The notes under the pieces are model-generated. The model made no database searches and was not told where the DNA came from. It saw nothing but the letters and a program-made list of their open reading frames with translations. Position numbers and translations under genes: made by a program. DNA of 64,000 nucleotides from positions 1 through 64,000 of the forward strand of contig CAMBEQ010000003.1 of the NCBI GenBank assembly GCA_945865545.1, given 5' to 3'. The stretch comes from Sediminibacterium ginsengisoli. GTDB taxonomy: Bacteria > Bacteroidota > Bacteroidia > Chitinophagales > Chitinophagaceae. Positions 26,731 to 37,781 of the stretch are shown here, in pieces. Numbering within the stretch: position 1 is the stretch's first letter; each line of letters begins with the position of its first letter.

Positions 26731-28844
26731 TAATTTAATTCAATTTGAATTTGTTGTCCTTTAGCAATATATTCTCCTTGTGCTATACTTTGTTTAATCA
26801 CTTTCCCTTTGCCAACAAACTTCACTAACAATCCTTTCTTCTCACAAATCCATAAGGCATCTTGTAATTTCATTCCACTAATATTGGGCATGGTACTATC
26901 CGAAATAATCTCACTAGCTGCATGCATTTTTTTCCCTACCCCTTTTAATTGCACCCATTCATTCCGGGCTGCAGAAGAATCCTGATAGACAAGGGATAAA
27001 TTTTTGGATATGGTTTGCAAGGAAATTTTTGAAAGACTATAATTAAACAATTGGCTATCCTTAATTGGAAAGCTAGGGGTTACCCCTATTTTATTTTGGA
27101 TATACGTAGAATACAAGCGATCTGAAATTTCTTTAAATACGGGGCCGGCCACCGATGCTCCATAAAATATAGGCGCATGTGGTCTATTTTTTATGATAAC
27201 CACACAAGTATATTGGGGATTATCTGCAGGAAAATAGCCGGCAAAAGAAGATTGAAAAATACCTTCCCCATAACCCTTATTACCATTCGCTACTTTTGCA
27301 GTACCTGTTTTGCCAGCCACTTTATATAAGCTATTCTTAAATAAAGCCTTACCAGTTCCATTAATACATACACCTTCTAAAGCGATGCGTAAATCTCTAA
27401 TAGTACTTGGCTTGCATAATTGTGCATTATATATAGTTGGTAAAAATGTTTTTATTTTTTTACCTTCTTCTTGTATGGCGTTGACTAGATAAGGACGCAT
27501 CATAACCCCATTATTAGCAATACTATTATATAAATTCAGGGTCTGAATAGGAGAAATTTCAATATTGTATCCAAATGCCATCCAAGGAAGTGTAGTGGGA
27601 CCCCATAATCTGCTTCCTGGTTTCACCAATCTAGGTTGGCGTTCCCCTACTAAATCTATTCCTGAAGTGGAATCTAATCTCAATTTTGACAAGTGCTTAA
27701 AGAATACATCTACTTTATTGCTATAATGTGTCATGGCGATTTTCGCCATGCCTACATTGGAGCTTTCCTCAAAAGCTTCTAATACAGATGCATCAAATTT
27801 GCCATGCTTTTCTGAATCAAATACAGTTTGTCCCGAAACTTTCCAAACACCTCCTTCTAAATTCAATCTTGAATCGAGTGTTACATTTCCATCCTCTAGC
27901 GCAGACAATAAAGTAACTAATTTAAAAGTTGATCCTGGCTCTGTAGGTGTGATTGCATAATTTAAATCTTCTACATAAACACCCTCTCCCACTTTACCTA
28001 AATTAGCAATGGCTTTAATTTTGCCTGTTTTAACTTCCATCACCATGGCAACACCGGTAGTAGCTTGATTTTGGATCATCATCTTTTTTAATGCATTCTC
28101 AGTCACTTCTTGTATAAATACATCTAATGTGCTTACAATATCTTTCCCTACTTCTGGGGCTATTTCAAATTCACCTTCTTGCACTGGAACGGTTACGCCA
28201 CCTGCAATAGCACGTACTAATTGACGACCATTACGTCCATTTAATACCGTATCATAAGATTTTTCTAAGCCTACTTTGTTTTCATCTCTTGCTAATCCAA
28301 TAGTTCTATAACCAATATTTTCGTATGGGTTTAATCGAATATTTTTTTCTTGAGCAATCAGGCCACTTTTATACCTACCCAACTTAAATAAAGGAAATTT
28401 TGCTAATTGTAAATATTCTCTGTATGAAATTTTCTTTCTTAGTTCATAATTACCTTCACTAGCTTCATAGGCCCTAGTCAAATCATTTTTATATTTATCA
28501 GCAGATTGATCCCTAAATAAATTAGCCAAGCAAATACTTAATGAATCAATATTACTTCTAAATAATAGACCATTTTTTTCATGCAATGGAGTCACTCTAA
28601 AGTCTATAGAAATATCAAACTGTGGTATATTGGTACTTAACATTTGGCCATCCTCGCTATATATAGTACCTCTATCGGCAGGTATGTCAACAATTCTTTG
28701 ATGCAAACTGTCACTTAAGCTTCTCCAATATTTTCCTTGTACTTGTTGGATATAAAAAGCCTTACCTAAAATAAGTAGGCAAACGAGCACCATTAAAATA
28801 TAGCTCAAATAAACTCTCCACAATATGTCGCGTTTTACGTCCAT
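26730..28844 (-). CDS. ftsI: Division-specific transpeptidase FtsI (PBP3) with a PASTA domain
   Basis: A 704-residue class B penicillin-binding protein. Order: a membrane anchor (about residues 10-33), a PBP dimerisation domain (about 50-230), and the transpeptidase domain with the active-site STFK at 305-308, SSN at 361-363 and KTGT near 515. A single PASTA domain follows at the C-terminus (about 640-704; MPNISGMKLQDALWICEKKG). C-terminal PASTA is absent from E. coli FtsI but frequent in Bacteroidota. It joins ftsL and murE by one-base TAATG overlaps on both sides. Confidence 0.96.
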   Translation of the reverse strand: MDVKRDILWRVYLSYILMVLVCLLILGKAFYIQQVQGKYWRSLSDSLHQRIVDIPADRGTIYSEDGQMLSTNIPQFDISIDFRVTPLHEKNGLLFRSNIDSLSICLANLFRDQSADKYKNDLTRAYEASEGNYELRKKISYREYLQLAKFPLFKLGRYKSGLIAQEKNIRLNPYENIGYRTIGLARDENKVGLEKSYDTVLNGRNGRQLVRAIAGGVTVPVQEGEFEIAPEVGKDIVSTLDVFIQEVTENALKKMMIQNQATTGVAMVMEVKTGKIKAIANLGKVGEGVYVEDLNYAITPTEPGSTFKLVTLLSALEDGNVTLDSRLNLEGGVWKVSGQTVFDSEKHGKFDASVLEAFEESSNVGMAKIAMTHYSNKVDVFFKHLSKLRLDSTSGIDLVGERQPRLVKPGSRLWGPTTLPWMAFGYNIEISPIQTLNLYNSIANNGVMMRPYLVNAIQEEGKKIKTFLPTIYNAQLCKPSTIRDLRIALEGVCINGTGKALFKNSLYKVAGKTGTAKVANGNKGYGEGIFQSSFAGYFPADNPQYTCVVIIKNRPHAPIFYGASVAGPVFKEISDRLYSTYIQNKIGVTPSFPIKDSQLFNYSLSKISLQTISKNLSLVYQDSSAARNEWVQLKGVGKKMHAASEIISDSTMPNISGMKLQDALWICEKKGLLVKFVGKGKVIKQSIAQGEYIAKGQQIQIELN

Positions 28845-29215
28845 TATTTTTTTTGAAAATTATCTTTTGAAATAGCTTGAGCGTGATTTTGAATTATATT
28901 TTCTTGCAACAAACGAATCGGCATTTCTTTTGCCACCAATAACCCATAGGGTGCTACTTTATCTTGAATTTCTACCGCCCTACTGCGACGCATTAAATCG
29001 GACTTTAAAGTTTTGTATTCAAATTGCAATTCTTTAAGTTCTTTATGAGTAGTATTTATTTTTCGAATCGTTTTATCGGTAAGATGCCCATTCGCTATAT
29101 ATAATATGGCGATGAATGCCATGAACAAGAAGAAGCTAATGTTCATAACAATCCACTGATAGTTAAGCATACTTTTTAAAGTAGTCTTAGTGGTAGGGTT
29201 AATTGGTTCGGTCAT
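28844..29215 (-). CDS. ftsL: FtsL-like small bitopic division protein
   Basis: A 123-residue protein with one membrane helix (about residues 22-43, WIVMNISFFLFMAFIAILYI) and a following periplasmic helix likely to form a coiled coil (KINTTHKELKELQFEYKTLKSD). That architecture, and the slot between rsmH and ftsI, identify the Bacteroidota FtsL-like protein. Sequence similarity to E. coli FtsL is minimal, so the call depends on topology and position. It is separated from rsmH by 5 bases and overlaps ftsI by one. Confidence 0.83.
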   Translation of the reverse strand: MTEPINPTTKTTLKSMLNYQWIVMNISFFLFMAFIAILYIANGHLTDKTIRKINTTHKELKELQFEYKTLKSDLMRRSRAVEIQDKVAPYGLLVAKEMPIRLLQENIIQNHAQAISKDNFQKK

Positions 29216-29220
29216 ACAAC

Positions 29221-30165
29221 TTATAATCTTTCTGCAGCGCGCAATTTTGCACTTCTGCTTCGATTGTTTTCTTTCATTTCTTTCTCAGAAGCCACTACAG
29301 GTTTTTTTGTAATGATTTTCCAAAAAACTTCTCTTTCTGTTGAAAGAAAAGGATGGGCATCTTTTTCTTCTTCTTGCGACACACGAAAAGCGTTTTTTAC
29401 TAAACGATCTTCTATAGAATGGAAAGTGATGATTACCGCACGCCCCCCTGGCTTAATGACCAATGGCAGTTGCGTTAAAAATTCTTTTAACACTTCCATT
29501 TCTTCATTCACGACTATTCTTATGGCTTGAAAAACTTGTGCCCAATATTTGTTGGGATTTCCTTTAACTACAGGGGCTATGAATGTTTTAAAATCTTGAA
29601 CCGTATTTAATTTCACATGCTTACGTTGGGTAGCAATGTGCTTGGCTAGTGTTTTGGAATTGGTCACTTCACCATATTGTTCAAACATTTTATGCAATTC
29701 GGCTTCGCTAAAAGTTTCTATCACATGAGCGGCGGTGGTAGTACCACGCTGATCCATTCTCATATCAAAGGGCCCATCGTATCTAGTGGAGAAACCTCGA
29801 CCGCCTTCATCAAATTGATGACTGCTCACACCTAAATCGGCCAATACGCCATCTACTTGAGTTACTTGATGTAAGCGTAAAAAACGTTGTAGGTATTTAA
29901 AATTTTCTGGTACAAAAAGAAGGCGCTTGTCGTCGGGTAAATTGTTTTTAGCGTCCGCATCTTGATCAAAAGCAATTAAACGACCTGCTGGGCCCAGCTT
30001 AGATAAGATGCCTTTGCTATGCCCGCCTCCTCCAAACGTTGCATCCACATAAATACCATTGGGTTGGATATTTAGATACTCCATGGTTTCATGAAATAAG
30101 ACGGGGGTGTGATAAGAAGAAGCAAATGCTTTAGATGCGATGGAATCAATGTTTTGATTTTGCAT
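29221..30165 (-). CDS. rsmH: 16S rRNA (cytosine(1402)-N(4))-methyltransferase
   Basis: A 314-residue SAM-dependent methyltransferase. The motif YHTPVLFHETMEYLNIQPNG opens the protein, followed by YVDATFGGGGHSKGIL (SAM loop, about residues 39-54), GVLADLGVSSHQFD and RGFSTRYDGPFDMRMDQ, all RsmH/MraW hallmarks. C-terminal ITFHSIEDRLVK is also diagnostic. Second gene of the dcw cluster, 9 bases after mraZ. Confidence 0.96.
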   Translation of the reverse strand: MQNQNIDSIASKAFASSYHTPVLFHETMEYLNIQPNGIYVDATFGGGGHSKGILSKLGPAGRLIAFDQDADAKNNLPDDKRLLFVPENFKYLQRFLRLHQVTQVDGVLADLGVSSHQFDEGGRGFSTRYDGPFDMRMDQRGTTTAAHVIETFSEAELHKMFEQYGEVTNSKTLAKHIATQRKHVKLNTVQDFKTFIAPVVKGNPNKYWAQVFQAIRIVVNEEMEVLKEFLTQLPLVIKPGGRAVIITFHSIEDRLVKNAFRVSQEEEKDAHPFLSTEREVFWKIITKKPVVASEKEMKENNRSRSAKLRAAERL

Positions 30166-30174
30166 CTGTTTTAC

Positions 30175-30633
30175 TTAATCTTGTTTTTTAATTCCTGCCA
30201 TTACTTCTTGCGCCAAATTGCTAAATTCATCTGCAGAGAAATCCTCAAAGAGCTGTTTGTACTTACTTGCATCCCATATTTCGAAACGATCCAATGCGGC
30301 AGCCAACACAATTTCTTTTCCTGGTAAGGCGAACTCTCTTAAAGTGGGCGGCAATAAAATACGGCCTGCTCCATCTAATTCCACTTCGGTAGCGCCTCCC
30401 AAAAATTGTCGTCTAAACTGACGCACTTTTGGATCAAAATCATTCAATTGGCTAATCCTATCTAATATACTTTGCCAGCTTTTCAAAGGATAAAGTGTCA
30501 AGCACTTTTCAAACCCCCTACTCACAATAAAATGGTTCTCCCCTTCTACTAGCTGTTTTTTAAGACTGCCAGGTAAGTGAAAGCGCCCTTTTGCGTCGAT
30601 GGTTGATTGATATTCTCCGTGAAAGCCTGTCAT
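30175..30633 (-). CDS. mraZ: Transcriptional regulator MraZ
   Basis: A 152-residue protein with two tandem SpoVT/AbrB-like DNA-binding folds. The first holds GEYQSTIDAKGRFHLPGSL (residues 6-24), and the second FLGGATEVELDGAGRILLPPTLRE (DGAGRILLP core). MraZ binds short direct repeats upstream of its own operon and represses the dcw cluster in E. coli. A matching four-fold repeat lies 18 bases upstream of this start codon. First gene of the 13-gene cluster. Confidence 0.95.
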   Translation of the reverse strand: MTGFHGEYQSTIDAKGRFHLPGSLKKQLVEGENHFIVSRGFEKCLTLYPLKSWQSILDRISQLNDFDPKVRQFRRQFLGGATEVELDGAGRILLPPTLREFALPGKEIVLAAALDRFEIWDASKYKQLFEDFSADEFSNLAQEVMAGIKKQD

Positions 30634-30651
30634 TGTTAATAATTAAAGTGA

Positions 30652-30691
30652 TTTTTACCACTTGTTCACACAAATTAACACAATTTCCCAC
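30652..30691 (-). promoter_or_regulatory. MraZ-type operator: four direct repeats with 10-bp period
   Basis: Read on the minus strand, four consecutive 10-base units begin GTGGG, GTGTT, GTGTG and GTGGT, each followed by an A/T-rich half. This repeat length and the G/T-rich heads fit the MraZ boxes known upstream of dcw clusters (E. coli TGGGA repeats). A near -7 sequence (TTAATTTG, 30671-30678) falls inside the repeats, with a TTTG 16 bp upstream, so bound MraZ could block the promoter. Confidence 0.8.
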
Positions 30692-30874
30692 TTTCAAAGG
30701 CTAAAACAGGGGTTCTAGTTTTCCACAAGTAATAAACCAAGCTGAAAATCAATACAGTAGGGCAATTCCATCTATTTTGTATGAATTGTATAGGTTGATG
30801 CTGTGTATTGCTGTGGAAAAGCCCATTTTTTATGTGAAAAACAGGTGAATTAGCATGAAAATCAAGGCAATATG

Positions 30875-30882
30875 TACCTTTA
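30875..30882 (+). promoter_or_regulatory. Possible -7 box of queA
   Basis: TACCTTTA (last base off consensus) ends four bases (GGGC) before the queA ATG. The divergent 253-base gap to mraZ must hold both promoters. Confidence 0.4.
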
Positions 30883-30886
30883 GGGC

Positions 30887-32242
30887 ATGATTGAACGTCC
30901 AAGCCTTCCTATTCAAGCATTTGATTATGATTTGCCAGATCATTGTATTGCCTATACCCCAGCTATCCATCGGTCAGATAGTAAGCTATTGGTTTGGGAC
31001 AAAGAGATAATTGCGGAAAGCACTTATGCGCATATCGCAGATTTTATTCCAGAAAAATCTACTTTGCTTTTTAACAACAGTAAAGTAATCGCAGCTAGAA
31101 TTTTATTTGAAAAAAATAATAAAACCGAAACTCCTTTTGCCAATACTAGTGATTTAAAAGAATCGAATTCGAATAGTGCCAACAAAAATGACAATAGCAT
31201 TATAGAAATTTTTTGCTTGGAGCCTAGCATTCGTTATAGCCCCGTGGCCATAGCCATGCAAGCCACAAAAAAAGTAGAATGGATTTGTTTAGTAGGAGGT
31301 GCTAAAAAATGGAAGGAAGGGGGGCTCGAAAAAAGTTTTCAGCTACGGGATAAAAAAATAATAGTACAAGCTAAAAAAATAGAAGCTATAGATGGAAAAT
31401 TTTTAATTGAATTTTCTTGGGAAGACGATATTCATTTTTCTGAAATTATTGAGCAGATTGGAAATATACCACTCCCCCCTTATATACAAAGGGCTACCAC
31501 AATTGAAGACAAAGATAGATACCAGACCACTTATGCAATAGAAGAGGGATCCGTAGCAGCTCCCACGGCTGGCTTACATTTTACTAAAGATATATTCGAT
31601 GCATTGGCTGCAAAAAAAATTAACAGTCAATTTCTTACTTTACATGTTGGGGCGGGAACTTTTCTACCCGTAAAAACAGAAGATATTAGCGATCACCCCA
31701 TGCATGCTGAATTTTTTGAAGTGCCTAAATCGATTATTGAATTTTTCTTACAAAAAGAATTTGAAAAAGAGAAACTTGAAAATAATCAAAAGCCTACTCC
31801 TATTATTTCAGTAGGGACCACCTCCCTTCGTACTATTGAATCCTTGTATTGGTTAGGTGTTAAAATTATTCACTTAAAAAAAACAGCCTCCTTAGAACAA
31901 TTAAACTCCTTTCATTTAAAACTACTGCAATGGGACGCTTATGATTTAAATGAATTAAATATATCTAACAAAGAAGCGCTAAGCGCTTTATTAGATTGGA
32001 TGGAATTAAAAAACTTAACTAAATTAATCGCCAGCACTGAATTAATGATTATTCCAGGCTATTCCTTTAGACTTTGCAACGGGTTGATTACAAATTTTCA
32101 TCAACCTAAATCTACCCTATTACTTATTATTGCTGCTATTACTGGAGACCAATGGAAAAATATTTACAAACACGCAATTGAAAACCAATATCGTTTTTTA
32201 AGCTACGGAGACGGCTCGCTTTTATGGATGCCTAACCATTAG
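30887..32242 (+). CDS. queA: tRNA preQ1(34) S-adenosylmethionine ribosyltransferase-isomerase QueA
   Basis: A 451-residue enzyme that adds the epoxycyclopentane ring from SAM to preQ1 in tRNA, giving epoxyqueuosine. The N-terminal FDYDLPDHCIAYTPAIHRSDSKLL (residues about 12-35), LPPYIQRATTIEDKDRYQT, VAAPTAGLHFT, LTLHVGAGTFLPV and the C-terminal NFHQPKSTLLLIIAA are diagnostic. It is about 100 residues longer than E. coli QueA. One addition is a low-complexity Asn/Ser/Lys stretch near residues 84-108 and another is near 295-350. It overlaps the convergent histidine kinase gene by 11 bases. Confidence 0.93.
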   Translation: MIERPSLPIQAFDYDLPDHCIAYTPAIHRSDSKLLVWDKEIIAESTYAHIADFIPEKSTLLFNNSKVIAARILFEKNNKTETPFANTSDLKESNSNSANKNDNSIIEIFCLEPSIRYSPVAIAMQATKKVEWICLVGGAKKWKEGGLEKSFQLRDKKIIVQAKKIEAIDGKFLIEFSWEDDIHFSEIIEQIGNIPLPPYIQRATTIEDKDRYQTTYAIEEGSVAAPTAGLHFTKDIFDALAAKKINSQFLTLHVGAGTFLPVKTEDISDHPMHAEFFEVPKSIIEFFLQKEFEKEKLENNQKPTPIISVGTTSLRTIESLYWLGVKIIHLKKTASLEQLNSFHLKLLQWDAYDLNELNISNKEALSALLDWMELKNLTKLIASTELMIIPGYSFRLCNGLITNFHQPKSTLLLIIAAITGDQWKNIYKHAIENQYRFLSYGDGSLLWMPNH

Positions 32243-33545
32243 GTAATACCACTTCAATGGAAGTGCCTTTGCCCAATTCACTTTTTACTTGAATGTTGCC
32301 TTTGTGGGAATCGACCACCCATTTCACATAACTCATTCCTAAGCCATACCCTTTTACGTCGTGCACATTGCCTGAATGAGCCCTATAAAACTTTTCAAAA
32401 ATATGCTTTATCGCATCCGCATTCATTCCAATGCCTTTGTCTTCGATGGTAATGTACATTCTATTATTTACCGACCTAGTCTTGATGACAATATCAATGG
32501 TGTCTTTTGCATACTTAATGGCATTGTCAATTAAATTAGATAGCACATGCAATAAGTGCTCTTCATCCACTTCAATAGTGGCTGGATTGGCTTCTAATAT
32601 AGTTTGCACATTGGAGGGTTTGCTTTCCAACTGTAGTTTAAAACTATCTACCACCCCCTGAATTAAATCATGTATATCGGTGGGTTGTTTTGTTAACTCA
32701 TTTTCCTTTTTATCTAATTGTGCTGCTTGTAAAATAATTTCTACATGTTTATTCATGCGCACATTTTCTTCCTTAATAATATTTATAAAATATTCAATCG
32801 ATTTTGGATCGGTATTTACTTTTGAACTTCTTAATGCATCCACCGCCAAGGAAATCGTAGCTAATGGTGTTTTCAATTCATGAGTCATGTTATTGATAAA
32901 ATCTCTTTTAATTTCTACCAATTTTCTTTGAGACAATAATGATCTAATGGTAATGAAAAAAGCAGCCAGTACCACTATTATAAATAAAACCACCCCAACA
33001 ATTACCCACTGTAAAGCATGTAATAAATACAATCTCACATTGGGCATGACTATAATAATAGATTCAAAAGGGCCGGATGGCTCTATCACATCCTGAGGTA
33101 TTACGGACACCCTGCTTTGTAAACTATTCTCTTCATCCGTAAATACATCTTCAAACTTGTTACTCTTTAATTCAATATTTCCCTTTTTATCCGCTACGGC
33201 AAACTCAAATTGTACATCACCTAATCCATACTTTCCTAATGCGATTCTAATTTTTAAATTGATTTCTTCCCGACTATAGGTATCTGCTATAGTGTTTTCA
33301 TCAAAACTATGTAAATGATAATCATCGTTTAAGCCTAATGCTTTTTTGGGCAAATGAAATGACAAGCCACTATTCATTTTTCTCGCAATTTCATTGGAAA
33401 CCATTACACCTGACTGATTCAACTTGTCAGACAATTGATTTTTAGATAAGATGAGCAAGCCTTGCAGCCAAGTTATTTGAATAAATAAGATTCCCAAAAT
33501 GGACAATCCTATTAAAGTAAATATAATTGGAAATGTTTTCTTCAT
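32232..33545 (-). CDS. Membrane sensor histidine kinase, orphan
   Basis: A 437-residue two-component kinase. Membrane helices at about residues 7-29 and 172-198 enclose a periplasmic sensor domain of about 140 residues that I do not recognise. Then come the HisKA domain with NNMTHELKTPLATISLAVDAL (phospho-His in HELKTP) and an HATPase domain with N box LIDNAIKYAK, G1 EDKGIGM, F box IFEKFYRA and G2 VKGYGLGMSYVK. All kinase motifs are intact. No response-regulator gene is adjacent; the neighbours are queA (convergent, 11-base overlap) and atpC. The signal is unknown. Confidence 0.9.
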   Translation of the reverse strand: MKKTFPIIFTLIGLSILGILFIQITWLQGLLILSKNQLSDKLNQSGVMVSNEIARKMNSGLSFHLPKKALGLNDDYHLHSFDENTIADTYSREEINLKIRIALGKYGLGDVQFEFAVADKKGNIELKSNKFEDVFTDEENSLQSRVSVIPQDVIEPSGPFESIIIVMPNVRLYLLHALQWVIVGVVLFIIVVLAAFFITIRSLLSQRKLVEIKRDFINNMTHELKTPLATISLAVDALRSSKVNTDPKSIEYFINIIKEENVRMNKHVEIILQAAQLDKKENELTKQPTDIHDLIQGVVDSFKLQLESKPSNVQTILEANPATIEVDEEHLLHVLSNLIDNAIKYAKDTIDIVIKTRSVNNRMYITIEDKGIGMNADAIKHIFEKFYRAHSGNVHDVKGYGLGMSYVKWVVDSHKGNIQVKSELGKGTSIEVVLPNG

Positions 33546-33582
33546 AGCGCAAGCATCGACCCAGGTTTTGGGTATGTGAATA

Positions 33583-33617
33583 TAAAAAAAATCCCGGCTA
33601 CCTATGGCAACCGGGAC
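33583..33617 (-). terminator. Terminator after atpC
   Basis: Stem with a 6-bp GC-rich base (33592-33597 with 33611-33616) plus weaker inner pairs, followed on the minus strand by eight T. It closes the atpD-atpC transcript. Confidence 0.82.
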
Positions 33618-33659
33618 AATTATTTATAATAGTAGCTATTTTTTAACAGATTGGGTTGG

Positions 33660-33905
33660 CTATAAAACGCCTTCCACTAAAACAGTTGCTTTATTATTGA
33701 TCACTTCTACAAATCCACCTTGAATGGCATACATTTCTGAAGGCATCCCTTTTTTTAACACTTTCACCTGACCCACCCCTAAAGCACTCACCAAAGGCGC
33801 GTGTTTATCCAATACTTCAAACAAGCCATCAATGCCCGGCAATTGAACGCCTTGCACATCGCCACTGAATAGTTTTTTTTCTGGTGTTAATATTTCCAAT
33901 AACAT
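33660..33905 (-). CDS. atpC: F1 ATP synthase epsilon subunit, short form
   Basis: An 81-residue protein with only the N-terminal beta-sandwich of the epsilon subunit (LEILTPEKKLFSGDVQGVQLPGIDG...). The C-terminal two-helix inhibitory domain of E. coli epsilon (139 residues in total) is missing. Short epsilon subunits are usual in this phylum. It follows atpD by 30 bases. The rest of the ATP synthase genes are not in the window. Confidence 0.92.
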   Translation of the reverse strand: MLLEILTPEKKLFSGDVQGVQLPGIDGLFEVLDKHAPLVSALGVGQVKVLKKGMPSEMYAIQGGFVEVINNKATVLVEGVL

Positions 33906-33935
33906 GAAAGCTGTTTAAGTAATCGAAATTTATAA

Positions 33936-35441
<1,506 letters not shown>

Positions 35442-35453
35442 CTATTTCGGTTG

Positions 35454-35483
35454 CAAAGGTAAGGCATTGTAGCTTTATTGCAA
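35454..35483 (-). promoter_or_regulatory. Promoter of atpDC
   Basis: TACCTTTG (35454-35461) with TTG (35481-35483) exactly 19 bp upstream: a full-consensus Bacteroidota promoter. The ATG follows 18 bases later. The -33 element lies within the last codons of glpF. Confidence 0.8.
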
Positions 35484-36185
35484 AAATTGTACGTAGATAA
35501 AAGCAGCTAAAATTCCCCCCACAATGGGGCCTAAAACAGGCACAGCCGCATAACCCCAATCACTGCTCCCTTTTCCCTTGATAGGCAGGATAAAGTGCAT
35601 AATTCTAGGTCCCAAATCCCTGGCTGGATTGATGGCCCAACCGGTAGGTCCGCCCAGTCCAAAGCCAATTCCACCCACCAATAAGGATACCGGCAAGGCA
35701 GACAAAGCGCCTAAATCGGAACTGGCAGGCTTTAAGAAAAATATGCCTAATAAAAAGACCATGGTAGCCAATGTTTCTACTATAAAATTTTGAGGCAAAT
35801 TACGTATGGAAGGTCCTGTTGCAAAAACAGCCAATTGCGCTCCTTGATCTTTGGACTCATTGAATTGATCTTTATAAATCATCCAAACAATGAAAGCGCC
35901 CAACATAGCCCCTAACATTTGGGCCAATATATAAGAAGGGACCAAGGCCCAACTAAATTTTCCAGCACTGGCGAGTGCAATAGTAACTGCTGGATTTAAA
36001 TGACCACCACTAATACTACTTGTAGCATACACACCAATAAAAACTGCAATCACCCAACCGAGTACAATGGTCACCAAGCCACCATTGTTTCCTTTGGTAT
36101 TAGGTAAAATATTATTGGCGACAACGCCATCTCCGATAGTTACTACCAACGCGGTTCCTAATATTTCTGCTACAAATGGTGTCAT
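35475..36185 (-). CDS. glpF: Glycerol facilitator / aquaglyceroporin
   Basis: A 236-residue MIP-family channel with six predicted helices. Both pore motifs are present: GGHLNPAVTIALA and GWAINPARDLGPR. The aspartate after the second NPAR is the mark of glycerol-conducting GlpF-type channels, not water-specific ones. It follows glpK by 65 bases on the same strand, consistent with a glycerol-uptake unit. No glpD or regulator is adjacent. Confidence 0.92.
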   Translation of the reverse strand: MTPFVAEILGTALVVTIGDGVVANNILPNTKGNNGGLVTIVLGWVIAVFIGVYATSSISGGHLNPAVTIALASAGKFSWALVPSYILAQMLGAMLGAFIVWMIYKDQFNESKDQGAQLAVFATGPSIRNLPQNFIVETLATMVFLLGIFFLKPASSDLGALSALPVSLLVGGIGFGLGGPTGWAINPARDLGPRIMHFILPIKGKGSSDWGYAAVPVLGPIVGGILAAFIYVQFLQ

Positions 36186-36250
36186 GTGTTTTTATTTTTG
36201 TTAAATATTAAGTTAAATTATAAAATCTAAAAAAGTACAATAAATTTTGA

Positions 36251-37735
36251 TTACCAATTATTTGTTGCTTTAATGGCTCTTTCCCAACCTTGAATCCACT
36301 CCGATCTTTGCTCCTTTTTTACAGTGGGCTCAAATATTTGATCTATTTGCCATTTTGATCTTAATTCTTCTATGTCTTTCCAAAAACCAACTGCCAAGCC
36401 TGCCAAATACGCAGCGCCGAGTGCGGTAGTTTCTACCATGGTTGGACGAATTACTTTAGTGTTGACAATTTCAGATTGAAACTGCATGAGTAAATTATTA
36501 TGGGTGGCTCCTCCATCTACTCTTAATTCAGCAATGGGAATGCCCGAATCGGCTTCCATCGCTTTTAATAAATCATAACTTTGAAAGGCAATACTTTCTA
36601 AAGCAGCCCGTGCAATATGTGCCGAAGTAGTTCCTCTTGTAATACCCACAATAGTTCCTCTTGCATGTTGATTCCAATAGGGCGCCCCTAGTCCTGCAAA
36701 AGCAGGTACTAAATAAACCCCATCGGTGCTATCCACTTCTTTGGCTAAAGCTTCTACCTCCGATGAATTTCTAATTAAATGCAAGCCATCTCTTAACCAT
36801 TGTACCACAGCACCTCCTATAAATACACTACCCTCTAAAGCATAATAAGTATGCCCATTCATTTGTAAAGCAATGGTAGTTAATAAATTATTTTTTGAAC
36901 TTACTGCTTTTTCTCCCGTGTGCATTAACATAAAACAACCTGTACCATAAGTATTCTTTACCATACCAGGCGAAGTACACATTTGTCCAAACAAGGCAGA
37001 TTGTTGATCCCCTGCAATGCCTGCAATAGGAATTTCATGATGAGCAAATAATTGTGTGGTATGTCCGTACACTTCACTGCTACTTTTAACTTCTGGCAAC
37101 ATCGCTGCTGGCACATCTAATATTTTTAATAATTCTGCATCCCATTGTAAAGAATGTATATTAAAAAGCATAGTACGTGACGCATTGGTCACATCTGTTA
37201 CATGCACTTTTCCATTGGTTAATTTCCAAACCAACCAGGAATCAATGGTACCAAATAAAAGTTCACCCTTATTGGCTAAATCTCTTGCTCCAACTACATT
37301 ATCTAAAATCCATTTTATTTTTGACCCAGAAAAATAAGCATCAATTACTAAGCCTGTTTTTTCTTGAATCAATGCTGCCTTACCCTGTTTTTTTAATTCG
37401 TCACAAAAATCAGAAGTACGCCTATCTTGCCAAACAATAGCATTGTAAACAGGTTGCCCAGTAATTTTATTCCATACTACTGTGGTTTCTCTTTGATTGG
37501 TAATTCCAATGGCAGCAATATCTTGTATCGATAATCCTTTCATGCTTATAGCCTCAGTGGCTACCCCCATTTGTGTACTCCATATTTCTAAGGGATCATG
37601 CTCGACCCAACCTGGCTTAGGAAAAATTTGTTTAAATTCTTTTTGAGCAGTGGAGTGAATTTGTCCTTGGTGATCGAATAACATAGCACGACTACTGGTC
37701 GTGCCCTGATCAAAGGCTAAGATAAATTTTGACAT
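36251..37735 (-). CDS. glpK: Glycerol kinase
   Basis: A 494-residue FGGY kinase that phosphorylates glycerol to glycerol 3-phosphate. The N-terminal [18 protein letters not shown] is the ATP phosphate loop. [36 protein letters not shown] and the C-terminal [18 protein letters not shown] are GlpK signatures. Length is normal (E. coli 502). The upstream 46-base gap to the EnvC-like gene holds no clear promoter consensus. Confidence 0.96.
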   Translation of the reverse strand: MSKFILAFDQGTTSSRAMLFDHQGQIHSTAQKEFKQIFPKPGWVEHDPLEIWSTQMGVATEAISMKGLSIQDIAAIGITNQRETTVVWNKITGQPVYNAIVWQDRRTSDFCDELKKQGKAALIQEKTGLVIDAYFSGSKIKWILDNVVGARDLANKGELLFGTIDSWLVWKLTNGKVHVTDVTNASRTMLFNIHSLQWDAELLKILDVPAAMLPEVKSSSEVYGHTTQLFAHHEIPIAGIAGDQQSALFGQMCTSPGMVKNTYGTGCFMLMHTGEKAVSSKNNLLTTIALQMNGHTYYALEGSVFIGGAVVQWLRDGLHLIRNSSEVEALAKEVDSTDGVYLVPAFAGLGAPYWNQHARGTIVGITRGTTSAHIARAALESIAFQSYDLLKAMEADSGIPIAELRVDGGATHNNLLMQFQSEIVNTKVIRPTMVETTALGAAYLAGLAVGFWKDIEELRSKWQIDQIFEPTVKKEQRSEWIQGWERAIKATNNW

Positions 37736-37781
37736 GAAAAAGCAATTATTAGATTGTAATATAAAAAAATAATCGTAAAAA

